A stretch of DNA of 64,000 bases, from NCBI RefSeq assembly GCF_040581485.1, contig NC_090128.1:14632001-14696000 (forward strand), given 5' to 3'. Both the position numbers and the translations under genes were made by a program. The first letter of the stretch is position 1. Each line of letters starts with the position of its first letter. A model generated the notes under the pieces. The model worked only from the letters and a program-made list of their open reading frames with translations. It was not told the origin of the DNA and did no database searches. The DNA is from Linepithema humile (lineage: Eukaryota > Arthropoda > Insecta > Hymenoptera > Formicidae). This document shows, piece by piece, positions 1-10,143 of the stretch.

Positions 1-525
1 AATTATAATTAACCGATCACAAACACTGAATAAAATTACAGTGACAAAACACCTTAATTGCACAAAATCACAAAAGTAAAAAAGTAATAACAAATGTAAA
101 TTTTATGTCTTTTTAGGTAACTTCTTAATTTATTATATATAATTGTCAATTTCAATAGAGAACTCTAATGAATAACTTTGATGATTCTTTATAATTATCC
201 AATTTACGTAATCTTTAAATTCTCTTATAAAATTCTCGGACAATACCTGATATCTTGAGATAAAGTCCCAATTAACTTTATCTGAAAATTCTCTTATTGT
301 ATCTTCTGACATACGTTGATATTTTGACGTAATCTCCCAATTTATAAAATCTTTATACTCTAATAGAAAATTTTTTGATAAATTTTGGTATTTTAGTATA
401 ACGTTTAAATTTAAATTTAATAAATGTTTCCTTATAAAATTTTCAGATAATATTTGGTTAATTTGTATACATTGCCAACATATAAGATTCAAGAATTTAT
501 CTATTATTTCTTCAGATAAACTTTG
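1..525. repeat. Left arm of a 525-bp inverted repeat
   Basis: This stretch is the reverse complement of 15574-16098. Both arms are exactly 525 bp with no indel, and I saw only about three mismatches. It covers the 3' part of the F-box-like repeat gene and its downstream flank. The arms enclose about 15 kb that includes the collagen-like gene and the mitochondrial block. The left arm may continue beyond the window start. It could be a remnant of a poxvirus inverted terminal repeat or a later inverted duplication. Confidence 0.9.
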
Positions 526-1639
526 GAATTTACAAATAAGATGCCAATCAACTTTATCTTTGTATTCTATTATTATATCGTCTGGAATTTTAAAGTCGGT
601 ACACAACTGATCTAAAGATTCCTCGTCACATTTTCCAATTAAATATCTTATATGTTCTTGTTTTAAGTTAGAACTAACATGTATAATGTATTGACAGTTA
701 AATTTACTTACGCAATAAGCAAAAACTTCATTATTTAAATCACCATTCAATGGAAAATCAAAATCAATATAGTCTTCAAACTTTTTTATAAAATCAAGTG
801 ACAGATCTTGGTTGGAAGAGATAAATTTCCAAATAACTTTGTCTTTGTACGCGCTTATAAATGATTCTGGTAATCTGTAATAAAGAGAAATATACTTCCA
901 ACAATTAGAATCAAATTTGTTTAGTATTTTTCTTATAAAAGAAATATCGTTGTTTAAAACTTGACTCTTAACTATATAAATAATCAAATCTTGAGGAATT
1001 TTATCAATTATTTCTTCAACAAAACTTTTTGATAGTTTTTGATTTTCTATTATTGATCTTAAATCTAGTTTTGTAAAATTTTTTTTTTATAAAATGATCT
1101 GGTAATGTTTGAGTTGTGGATATAGTTCTACATGGAAAGTTTTCCAAGTCCATAAATTCCATGATATGTTGTATTGGCATTTTATTATTGTTAAAATATA
1201 CATCCCATTTTATGTAGTTCTTGAATTTTCTTAAGAAATTAATATCTAAATTCCTTTTTGAAATATCTTCCCAAATTACATTAGATATATTGTTTGAAAT
1301 AAATTCATGATATAGTTTTTGTTTTTGAGATATACACAACCATTGTACATGTCTGATTTTATCTTTTTGTTTGTCGACATAGAAATTTAGAAAATTTTCT
1401 GATAGATCATATTTAAGTAAGATTAATCCTCTGTCATTTTCGACAAATATTTTCAAAATATCCTCGTGAATATCATCAATATAATTAAGTACAACTGGCT
1501 TATATTCTATATAATGTAGTATTGATTTTGTTATAACACTACATCCTGTTTTATATAAGTTATTAAGATCTTCAAGATTGAGAGAATTAAATATATTGAA
1601 ATATATTATGTGATTTGAAAAAATTCTAATGGTATCCAT
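133..1639 (-). pseudogene. F-box-like protein with W/F repeats, copy A (frameshifted)
   Basis: The start is the ATG at 1637-1639. The first 30 residues resemble an F-box (a HIIYFNIFNSLNLEDL segment). After that come degenerate repeats of about 24 residues with the pattern W..IS.YQ.LSE.FIREF.D.V, the same family as the genes at 24973 and 49031. The reading frame breaks near 1081-1090 at a run of ten T on the + strand. A second open segment continues in another frame from 1100 to 133, with the same repeat type on both sides, so this was one gene of about 500 codons. F-box-like proteins of poxviruses usually feed substrates to cellular ubiquitin ligases; that role is only inferred here. A homopolymer sequencing error is an alternative to a real break. 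Confidence 0.7.
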
Positions 1640-2071
1640 TTTTTAGTACGCTTATATATTTTCAGTTATAATATAAAATTTTTTACTTTAGTTACATATT
1701 ATTTATTAATTAAATAAAAAAATTTTTATTATATGTACTTTATTAAAAAAATTATCTAAAATATATACCCTCCTCATTAACGGGCTTGGGACCATCTTGA
1801 ATTTTATTTAAGGCTGAGTTACTGTTTTTAGAGTCAATATTGTATTGTTATAAAGTTTATGGTTAGTTATAAAAGATAAATCAAAATATACTATTTATTT
1901 TATTATTTTACTATAATATTTATTGTACATAAACATCTCCAATATAACTTATTAGGATATATAGACTAATAACAATTACTATTTGATATAAAATTTCAGT
2001 TATAACAAATATAGTTGTAATATATTCAATATTTTACAGTTTTAAAATTTAATTATTTTACAATATATAAA
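1640..2071. other. Viral intergenic region
   Basis: This is AT-rich spacer between the divergently transcribed F-box-like gene (-) and the collagen-like gene (+). It should hold both promoters. I see no gene, RNA or long repeat in it. Confidence 0.5.
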
Positions 2072-2776
2072 ATGTACGTTAACAACAACGTTGTATATAT
2101 TTCTATATTTTTTATTGTTGTAATAATAACGACACTAATAGTATGGATTTTTGTTATTTACATAAATAATGATAAATTGAATAAGCAGGATGAAATAAAG
2201 ATAGATAATCCTGCGGAAGGTCCTGATGGAGATAAAGGTCCTGTAGGGGATACAGGTCTTTCGGGAGACAAAGGTCCTAAAGGCGATACCGGTCCTAAAG
2301 GTAACACTGGTCCTAAAGGCGATACCGGTCCTAAAGGCGATACGGGTCCTAAAGGCGATACCGGTCCTAAAGGCGATACGGGTCCTAAAGGTGATACCGG
2401 TCCTAAAGGCGATACGGGTCCTAAAGGTGATACGGGTCCTAAAGGTGATACGGGTCCTAAAGGGGATAGTCCTAAAGGCGATACTGGTCAGAAAGGTAAT
2501 TCAGGTCCTAAAGGTGACACAGGTCATGAAGGAGATACAGGACCTAAGGGAGATACTGGTAAGAAAGGCGATACAGGACCAGAAGGAGATATAGGCCCTA
2601 AAGGAGATAAAGGTTCTTTGGAACCTTTTTTATCACCTTTGGGTGATACAGGTTCTAAAGGAGATAAAGATTCGGAAGGAGATATAGGTCCCAAGGGGGA
2701 TATAGGTTCTAAGGGAGATAAAGGTTCAGAAGGAGATATAGGTCCTAAAGGAGATATAGGCCCTAGTAATGAGTAG
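2072..2776 (+). pseudogene. Membrane-anchored collagen-like protein, 5' part
   Basis: Residues 8-31 are a strongly hydrophobic segment (signal anchor). A short linker follows, and then about 180 residues of Gly-X-Y triplets, mostly GPKGDT, GDIGPK or GDKGSE. There is one imperfection near residue 130 (GDSPKGD) and a non-collagen interruption near residue 188. The start ATG at 2072 follows TATAAA. The frame stops at TAG 2774-2776, just at the edge of the mitochondrial insertion. The gene resumes at 15166 with more Gly-X-Y triplets. Collagen-like proteins occur in several large DNA viruses and often decorate the particle; function here is unknown. The nearly identical triplet codons are a DNA tandem repeat, prone to length change. 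Confidence 0.75.
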
Positions 2777-2787
2777 GCCCACAGTAA
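2768..2787. repeat. Left copy of the 20/21-bp duplication flanking the mitochondrial block
   Basis: The 20-bp sequence AATGAGTAGGCCCACAGTAA recurs at 15145-15165 with one extra G. One copy lies at each end of the mitochondrial block, as expected of a target-site duplication or end-filling during DNA repair. With the left version of the repeat, the collagen-like frame would run on into the tail at 15166, apart from TAG codons. Confidence 0.75.
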
Positions 2788-3352
2788 TTTAGTTAATTAT
2801 AAATAAAATTAGTGCCAGCAATTGCGGTTAAACTAATTATAAGAATGAACTTTATTTAATTTGATATAAGTTAGTAAGAATATATCAATTATTGTGATTA
2901 TAGTTGAAATTTTTTAGTGAAATATAAATTGCAATTATAAATTATTATTATTTGATGAATTATATATATAAAAAATATATTAATCTTTGTAATAAATTAG
3001 GATTAGATACCCTATTATATTAGAGAATAAAAAATTAATAGATTGAAGTATTAAATGAAAATCATTAAATTTATATAATTTGGCGGTATTTTTTTTATTA
3101 GAGGAACTTGTTTATTAAATGATAATCCATGAGTAGATTTACCTAATTTAAATATTTTTATGTATTGTTGTTTAGAATTTATCATTATAGTGAGAATATT
3201 TTAAAATTTTAATTAAAGTGTAATTCAAATCAAAATGTAGAATAATTAGGATTAGATGAGTTACAGTTTAATTGTATTATTGGATCTTTTATATTAATAT
3301 AATAGTGAAATTGGATTTAATAGTAAATTTATTTAAGTAAATAAATTGAAAA

Positions 3353-3391
<39 letters not shown>

Positions 3392-3474
3392 GTGTACAAA
3401 TTGCCCGTCATTTTCATTTTGAAATGAAAAAAGTCGTAACATAGTAAATGTACTGGAAAGTGTATTTAGATGGT
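2788..3474 (+). rRNA. rrnS: 12S (small subunit) mitochondrial rRNA, 5'-truncated
   Basis: The conserved 515-region motif GTGCCAGCAATTGCGGTTAA lies at about 2812. The motif GGATTAGATACCC is near 3000, and the 3' decoding region TTGCCCGTCA...AAGTCGTAACA is at about 3400-3440. The part upstream of the 515 region, roughly the first third of an insect 12S, is missing because the block starts here. A long TA repeat interrupts the 3' domain at 3354-3384. Confidence 0.9.
3354..3384. repeat. (TA)n microsatellite within 12S rRNA
   Basis: This is an uninterrupted run of about 15 TA units in the 3' domain of 12S. Such expansion would be unusual in a functional rRNA and fits a copy free of constraint, though AT-rich insect mitochondrial DNA can carry TA runs. 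Confidence 0.8.
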
Positions 3475-3476
3475 AA

Positions 3477-3551
3477 AAAAATTTTAGTTTAATAATATAA
3501 AAATAATTCATTTACAATGAGGAGATTATTTAATAAAATAATAAAATTTTT
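3477..3551 (+). tRNA. trnV: Mitochondrial tRNA-Val (UAC)
   Basis: It lies between 12S and 16S, as in the ancestral insect order. The anticodon arm TTCAT-TTACAA-TGAGG carries TAC. The acceptor arms are A-rich at the 5' end and T-rich at the 3' end. Boundaries are approximate. Confidence 0.65.
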
Positions 3552-4904
3552 TTTTGTATGTGATAGATAATTAATGTAATTTGAGTATTTAAATTTATAA
3601 ATAAATAAAGTTATAATAAATTAATAAAGTTTTATAGTTAGTTAAATGAAATTAATTAATTTTATTAATAATAAATACAGTAATGTAGATAAATTTATTT
3701 TAAGTATAATAAGATTAATATAAGAAAATTTATTTTATTGTTCCTTTTGTATCAGGATTTATTAAAAATATAGTTATATATTTTATAATTATCTCGAAAT
3801 TATAAGTTCTAATTTTATATGAGATTTATTGTGGTATAAATATTTTAAATATTAAGTTAGAAAAGATATTTTATTCAATTATAATGATATCTAGTTTTTA
3901 TATAAATAAATTTAATTTATATAAAATTTAAAAATTTATTGGTTAATTAAAAAAATTATATTTTTAATTTTATAAAATATTTATGGGATAAGCTGTAAAT
4001 AAAATTAAAATTTTATTTGTTAATTGTTTAAAAAAATATTAATAGTCTTAAAATTTGATTATTTATAATAAAAATTTAATAATTTATATTAAGATATTTT
4101 AGAGATTTATTGTTTAGAAATTTATAAAGTATATAAATATTTTTAATAATTTAAAAAAAAAAGAAATAATGATAAAATTAGTATAAATAGAATAATTTAT
4201 AAAAATATATAATTGTTTAAATAATAAATAGTAATTTGGCAAATTTAATAAATTCAACTGTTTAATAAAAACATAGTTTTTTGAGAATAATATAAGATTA
4301 GTTCTGCTCAATGAAAATAATTAAATAGCTGCAGTAAATTGACTGTACAAAGGTAGCATAATAATTTGTCTTTTAATTAAAGACTGGAATGAATGAATAA
4401 ATAAGATTTATACTTTCTTTTTTATAAAGTTAGAATTAGAATTTTAAGTAAAAATGCTTAAATTTATTTATGGGACGATAAGACCCTATAGAATTTTATA
4501 TAAATATGATTTTAAATTTTAAGTTGTAAAAGTTATATTTATATTTTGTTGGGAGGACATTTAAATTAGTAAAACTTTAAAAAGTTAAATACATTAATTG
4601 GTAAATTTTTGATTATTAATTTTTAATTTAGAATTAATTACCTTAGGGATAACAGCGTAATATTTTTGGTGAGATCTTATTAATAAAAATGTTTGCGACC
4701 TCGATGTTGAATTAAGATTTAGTTTAAATGAAGATGTTTAAAATTCTAGTCTGTTCGACTATTAAAATCTTACATGATTTGAGTTTAGACCGACGTGAGT
4801 CAGGTCAGTTTCTATCTATAATAAAATATAATTTATGATTGTACGAAAGGACTTTGTAAATAAAATATTTTTAAATAAATTTAATAGATTGTGTAGTATA
4901 AAAA
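3552..4904 (+). rRNA. rrnL: 16S (large subunit) mitochondrial rRNA
   Basis: Conserved 3' domain motifs are present: GACTGTACAAAGGTAGCATAAT at about 4340, GGGACGATAAGACCCTATA at about 4471, TTAGGGATAACAGCGTAAT at about 4645, and TTTGCGACCTCGATGTTG near 4692. The segment from 4770 resembles CGACGTGAGTCAGGTC of the peptidyl transferase region. The gene fills the space between tRNA-Val and tRNA-Leu, a normal length for an insect. Confidence 0.92.
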
Positions 4905-4972
4905 ATTATTTTGGCAGATAAGTGTGATAAATTTAGAATTTATAAATATATTTTAGGAAAATATAAATAATA
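4905..4972 (+). tRNA. trnL1: Mitochondrial tRNA-Leu1 (UAG)
   Basis: The sequence TTGGCAGATAAGTG is the typical Leu D-arm. The anticodon arm AAATTTAGAATTT carries TAG. ATTATT at the 5' end pairs with AATAAT at the 3' end. It sits between 16S and ND1, as expected. Confidence 0.8.
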
Positions 4973-5926
4973 ATTATTTGTAATTTTGTTCATTATTTAA
5001 TTTTAAATATTGCTAGTCTTTTAGGATTATTGTTAATATTATTAGTAGGAGTTGCTTTTTTAACTTTGTTAGAGCGTAAATTGTTAGGGTATGTTCAATA
5101 TCGAAAAGGTCCTAATAAATTAGGATTAATAGGTATTATACAACCTTTTAGTGATGCTATTAAGTTATTTAATAAGGAGTTATTTTATATTTTTAAGTCT
5201 AATCAGTATATTTATTACTTGTGTCCTATTGTAAGATTTTTAATGATATTAGTAATATGGATGGTATATCCTTTTATTACTAATATTTATTTTATAAATT
5301 ATTCAATATTATTTTTAATTTTAGTAATAAAAATTAGTGGATATATTTTATTAATAATAGGGTGATCATCTAATTCTACATATTCTTTGTTGGAGGCTTT
5401 GCGATCTGTAGCTCAAACTTTATCTTATGAAGTAAGATTTATTTTTATAGTTTTAGTTTTAATGTTAATAAGAGAAAGATACTCATTATTAGATTTTAAT
5501 AAGTGGCAGGTTTATATATGATATTTAATATATATATTTCCTGTTTTTGTTATGTTTTTTATTAGGGTTTTAGCTAAGTTGAATCGAAGACCTATGGATT
5601 TTATTGAAGGAGAATCTGAATTAGTTTCTGGGTTTAATATTGAATATTTTAGAGGAGGATTTGCTTTAATTTTTATAGGCGAGTATGGTATAATTATTTT
5701 TTTTAGAATGTTAATATGTTTTTTGTTTATGAGTATTAGAAGAGTTTTAATAATATTTTTGTATATTAATATATTTTGTATATTGATTATTTTTATGCGT
5801 GGTTTATTACCTCGAATGCGATATGATGAGTTGATGTATTTGTGTTGGAAAATTATTTTGCCATTAGTATTAAATTATTTAGTAATAATTTTTTCTTTTA
5901 AAATTATATTTACTTTGTTTATTTAG
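4973..5926 (+). CDS. nad1: NADH dehydrogenase subunit 1 (mitochondrial code)
   Basis: Core membrane subunit of respiratory complex I. The translation under the invertebrate mitochondrial code (TGA=W, AGA=S, ATA=M) contains ERKLLGYVQYRKGPNK and QPFSDA near the N-terminus, the STYSLLEALRSVAQTLSYE block from about 5377, and ELVSGFN near 5617. An ATT at 4973 or 4976 is the likely start, right after tRNA-Leu, and TAG at 5924-5926 ends it. About 317 codons, normal for the family. I see no premature stop under the mitochondrial code, but under the nuclear code the TGA tryptophans break it into pieces. It cannot be expressed as a full protein from the nucleus. Confidence 0.9.
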
Positions 5927-5943
5927 ATTTGTAATTATGAAAA

Positions 5944-6010
5944 AAGTTAATAGAAAATTTTATTTCTTTATTATATTTTTAAAATATATTCTTGTTCAAG
6001 ATCATTAACT
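5944..6010 (-). tRNA. trnS2: Mitochondrial tRNA-Ser2 with altered anticodon
   Basis: It lies between ND1 and CytB, the standard place for tRNA-Ser(UCN). The acceptor stem AAGTTAA/TTAACTT is perfect and the D-arm GATCTTGAACAAG is typical. The anticodon stem-loop reads TATAT-TTTAAAA-ATATA, so the anticodon appears to be TAA rather than the expected TGA. That single change would destroy serine UCN decoding and is one sign that the mitochondrial block is a dead copy. Confidence 0.75.
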
Positions 6011-6029
6011 TTTAAGTTAATTGAATTAA

Positions 6030-7151
6030 TTAGTAGAATATATGTTTATCTCAATATTTGTATGATATAAACAATAATATAAAATATAGGAAGTAAGATA
6101 AAGATAAAATTTGTCTTAGGTGGACATAAGGGTATTCAATTGGTTGAGCTCCAATTCAAGTTAGTAAAATAAAAATATTAATAAAAGTTCAATATAAAAA
6201 TTGGCTAAAAGGGTAAAATCCTATAGTATTTATTGAAGTAGATATTAATGGTATGATATATAAGATTATGATTGATGTAAGTAAGGCTAGTACCCCTCCT
6301 AATTTACTTGGGATTGAGCGTAGGATTGCGTAAGCAAATAGAAAATATTATTCTGGTTGAATATGAACTGGTGTAACTATTGGATTTGCAGGGATAAAAT
6401 TATCCGGGTCTCTAAATATATAGGGATATTGTAAAATAATAATAGTAAAGATTAATAAAAAAATTATAAATCCAAATATATCTTTAAGAGTAAAATATGA
6501 GTTAAAAGGAATTTTATTGTAGTTTCTGTTTAATCTTAATGGGTTTGATGATCCGGTATTATGAAGAAAAAAAAGATGTAATAATACTATTATTAGGATT
6601 ATAAAAGGTAAAATAAAATGAATTGAGTAAAAACGATTGAGAGTAGCGTTGTTAATGGAAAATCCTCCCCATAATCATTGAACGATTATAGTTCCAATAT
6701 ATGGGATTGTAGATACTAAGTTTGTAATAACTGTTGCTCCTCAAAAAGATATTTGACCTCAGGGTAATACATATCCTAAAAAAGCTGTAGCTATAGAAAT
6801 AAAAAAAATAGATACTCCTACTATTCAGGTATTTTTAAGTATAAATGAATTATAGTATAATCCTCGTCCAATGTGAGTGTATATGCAGATAAAAAATATT
6901 GAGGCCCCATTAATATGAATGTTATGCATTAATCATCCATAATTTACATTTTGTATAATATGGATAATTCTGTTAAAAGCTATTAGTGTATTTGGGCAAT
7001 AATGTATTGATAAGATGAATCCTCTAATGATTTGAATTCCTAAAAATATTCCTAAAAGAGACCCAAAATTTCATCAATATGAGATATTTGTTGGAGTAGG
7101 TAATTTTAAAAGAGAGTCATTTATTATGGTTATTAAATTAATTTTTTTCAT
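6030..7151 (-). CDS. cob: Cytochrome b (mitochondrial code)
   Basis: Central membrane subunit of complex III. It runs from ATG at 7149-7151 to TAA at 6030-6032, exactly 374 codons, a normal insect length. The N-terminus and the C-terminus (SYKYWDK... before the stop) match the family. It is read on the opposite strand to ND1, as in insects, and is followed by tRNA-Ser2 after 19 bp. I did not translate every codon, so a single internal stop could have escaped me. Confidence 0.88.
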
Positions 7152-7175
7152 ATTTATTAAATAAAAGGTTTAAGA

Positions 7176-7733
7176 TTATTTAGATATTTTTCGTAAAGAT
7201 TTTGATTTTACTGATGAAATTTTAATGATTGTAAATAGACTAATTAATAAAAATATTATACATATGATTGTTAGGTTGTTATAGGGGTAAGTATAAAGAT
7301 TTAAAATATTATTAAATATTTTTTCATTGATTTTATTTAATAAGTTAGTTTCTCTTGTTTGATATATTGGGTTAAAATAATAAATTTTTTTATTAATAAT
7401 ATTAAAAGTAAGAAATATAATATTTAATATAATAGTTAATAAAAATAATTTATTATTATTTAAAATAAAATTTATTTGTTTATTAGAAATTAATCTTGAG
7501 AAATATAGAAAAATAATTAATAAACCTCTAATTATAATTAAAAAAAGTATAATGGAGTATATGAAGTTTATTTTTCAAAGTGATATATTTAATGTTATTA
7601 AAATTCTATAAATAATAATTAGAATTATATTTATAATTGGGTGAGAGTAAATATTATTAGCTATAAATATGAGTATTAAAATTATTATAATTGTAATAAA
7701 AAAAGGAATAAAGGTAGTAGTTTTTAGCATAAA
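7176..7733 (-). CDS. nad6: NADH dehydrogenase subunit 6 (mitochondrial code)
   Basis: ATG at 7731-7733 and TAA at 7176-7178 give 185 residues, in range for ND6. The gene is extremely hydrophobic and AT-rich, so identity rests mainly on its position between CytB and tRNA-Pro on the CytB strand, plus its length. Not every codon was checked for stops. Confidence 0.75.
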
Positions 7734-7748
7734 TATGTTTTTAGAGGG

Positions 7749-7816
7749 CAGAAAATAGTTTTAAATAAAATATTAATTTTGGGGATTAGAGATATATATA
7801 AATTTATATTTTTCTG
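7749..7816 (+). tRNA. trnP: Mitochondrial tRNA-Pro (UGG)
   Basis: CAGAAAAT at the 5' end pairs with ATTTTTCTG at the 3' end. The anticodon arm ATTAATTTTGGGGATTAG carries TGG. It lies upstream of ND6, in the ancestral position. Confidence 0.8.
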
Positions 7817-8079
7817 ACTATAAATTTATTTAATTGATTTTTTTTTGTTTGATTTAAGTTTAGTTGTTTGAATTGGATATTATTTTTGTTTTTATAATTA
7901 TATTGCGGGTATGTTTGTTAAGATGATAAATTTAAGTAGGGTTAAAATAGTTATTTATAATTAAGAAAATAATATGTGGAATGAATATGTGTTTATTATT
8001 AATTTTTGGTAATTATAAGGCATATTTTAAATTTTAATATAAATATTAGAGGTTATTTTAGATTTTTTAATTATTTGAT
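7817..8079. other. Unassigned mitochondrial spacer between tRNA-Pro and tRNA-Thr
   Basis: These two tRNAs normally abut in insects, but here about 260 bp of T-rich sequence separates them. I see no open frame and no convincing tRNA. It may be a lineage-specific non-coding insertion or a degenerated duplication. Confidence 0.5.
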
Positions 8080-8144
8080 AGCTTAAATATTATTATTATA
8101 TTTTAAATTTACAAAATTTATGTTTTAAGTTAAACTATAAAGCT
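8080..8144 (-). tRNA. trnT: Mitochondrial tRNA-Thr (UGU)
   Basis: On the minus strand it begins AGCTTTATAGTTTAA, a typical Thr start. The anticodon arm is AAATTTTGTAAATTT and the closing acceptor is AAGCT. It lies between tRNA-Pro and ND4L, as expected. Confidence 0.75.
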
Positions 8145-8229
8145 AAATTCATTATTTTATTTAATTATTTTTAAATAATTATTTTAATTATATTTTTTAT
8201 GATGTTATAATTTATATTCATATTTTTTT

Positions 8230-8478
8230 ATGACTTTAGTTTTATTAATTTTATTGTTTAAGTATATATTAGTTATTTTAATATTTTTAGAAGTGATGAT
8301 TATTAATATTTCTATAATTATGTTTATGGTGTTTAGAATATTAAAAATTGAATTTTATTTAATTTATTATTTGGTATTTAGAGTTTGTGAGAGAGTTTTG
8401 GGGATTACTTTATTAGTTTTGGTTATTCGATATTCTGGTAATGAATTGTATTACTCTTTTAATATAAGAAAGTTTTAA
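8230..8478 (+). CDS. nad4L: NADH dehydrogenase subunit 4L (mitochondrial code)
   Basis: Small complex I membrane subunit. It has three hydrophobic segments and the pattern LVILIFLEVMIINISII expected in ND4L, and it is followed after 5 bp by ND4 on the same strand. The ATG at 8230 is the only ATN codon in frame after the upstream stop at 8185. The resulting 82 residues are slightly short for the family, so a non-standard start further upstream is possible. Confidence 0.75.
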   Translation: MTLVLLILLFKYILVILIFLEVMIINISIIMFMVFRILKIEFYLIYYLVFRVCERVLGITLLVLVIRYSGNELYYSFNIRKF

Positions 8479-8483
8479 TTAGA

Positions 8484-9839
8484 ATGGTTATTATTAATTT
8501 TTTTATTATGTTAAAATTTATTTTTATATTAATTTTTATGAATTTTATAATAGTTATTAATAAAAAAATTTTATTGAGTTTTTATTATAATTTATTATTT
8601 TTTATAAGATTTTTATATTTATTTATATATATAGAAATTAGGGGGATTTATATTCATTTATTAATAAATTATTTTGGGGTTGATAATTATTCTTTTTTTA
8701 TAAATATTTTAAGAATATGAATTTTAAGATTAATATTTATGTGTTTAGATAAAAAGGAGTTATTAAAGATATTTTTATTTATAATTTTATTGAAAGTTTT
8801 TATTGGGTTTTTTTGTTCATTAAGATTAATAGTGTTTTATTTTTTTTTTGAGGTGAGATTAATTCCAACATTTTTTTAAATTATTTATTGAGGAATTAAC
8901 CCAGAACGATTGAGTGCGGGGTTTTATTTAATAATATATACATTATCTATTTCCTTACCTTTATTGATTTATATTTTTTGATTATTTTATAGATTTAAAT
9001 CTTTTAATATAAATTTAATAATATATATTATGAATAATTATTTAATAAGATTTTTTGATTATTTAATTATTTTTAGAGCTTTTTTTATTAAATTACCTAT
9101 TTATCTTTTTCATGTATGATTACCTAAAGCCCATGTGGAGGCTCCTGTTTATGGTTCTATAGTATTAGCAGCTATTTTATTAAAATTAGGAACTTATGGT
9201 CTTATTCGTTTAATAATAATTTTTGTTTATAGATGTATTAATTTTAATTATTTAATTTTTAGAGTTTCTATTGTAGGGAGGTTGGTAGTGAGGCTATTAT
9301 GTTTAACACAGATTGATTTAAAAAGTTTGGTGGCTTATTCTTCTGTAGTACATATAAATTTTTTATTAGCTTCTATGATAACTATAATAAAATTAGGAAT
9401 TTTAAGATCTTATATTATAATAATTGGCCATGGGTTATGTTCGTCAGGTTTATTTTATATAGTTAATATTTATTATATAAAATCTCATAGACGAATTATT
9501 TTTTTAAATAAAGGAATGTTAACAATTTTACCAGTTTATTCCATTTGATGATTTTTTTTATGTTCATCTAATTTTTCTTTTCCTTTATCTTTAAATTTTA
9601 TTAGTGAAGTTTTAATAATTATAACTATTGTTAGATGGAGGTTGAGAATATTTGTTTATTTGATAATTATTTGTTTTTTTAGAAGGGCATATTCTTTATA
9701 TTTATTTGCGTATATTCAACATGGTAATATATATATTGAAGAAAAAATTAATTTTAGTTTAGTTAAAGGAATAATTGTTTTAATTTTACATTTATATCCT
9801 TTAGTTTTTTTATTATTAAATTTAATCATGTTTTATTAG
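8484..9839 (+). pseudogene. nad4: NADH dehydrogenase subunit 4 with an in-frame TAA
   Basis: One frame runs from ATG 8484 to TAG 9837-9839 under the mitochondrial code (about 451 codons). It shows the conserved blocks WLPKAHVEAPVYGS at about 9118, LKLGTYGLIR at about 9181, and GHGLCSSGLF at about 9426. A TAA at 8877-8879 interrupts the conserved stretch before IYWGINPERLSAG, where a leucine TTA is expected, so a T-to-A change made a stop. TAA is a stop in the mitochondrial code too, so the gene could not work in a mitochondrion. This supports a nuclear or viral copy, unless it is a sequencing error. Confidence 0.85.
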
Positions 9840-9847
9840 TATTATTA

Positions 9848-9922
9848 ATTTAAGTAGTTTAAAAATTAAAATAATAATTTGTGGGATTATAGTTATATAA
9901 AAAATAAAAATATATCTTAAAT
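9848..9922 (+). tRNA. trnH: Mitochondrial tRNA-His (GUG)
   Basis: The acceptor ATTTAAG/CTTAAAT is a perfect 7-bp stem. The D-arm starts TAGTTTAAAA and the anticodon arm ATAATTTGTGGGATTAT carries GTG. It lies between ND4 and ND5, as expected. Confidence 0.85.
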
Positions 9923-10143
9923 TATTATTAATATATTAGTTTATTCTTTTTATATATTTATAACGTTTGTTTTATTTTTATTAGTAAAGATATGATTATA
10001 TGTTTTTGATTATATAATTATAATAGAGTGGTTAATAATTAGATATTATTCTTTGAATTTAGAATTATTTTTATTATTAGATTGGGTATCTTTATTATTT
10101 ATAGGTTTTGTTTTGTTGATTTCATCAATAATTTTTTTATATA

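Noticed and set aside
2391..2594. 67-residue frame rich in VIRVLK repeats
   Set aside because: It is the collagen-like repeat read in another frame.
2220..2770. CRISPR-like array of short regular repeats
   Set aside because: The repeats are Gly-X-Y codons in one open frame, with no spacers; they are collagen-like coding sequence.
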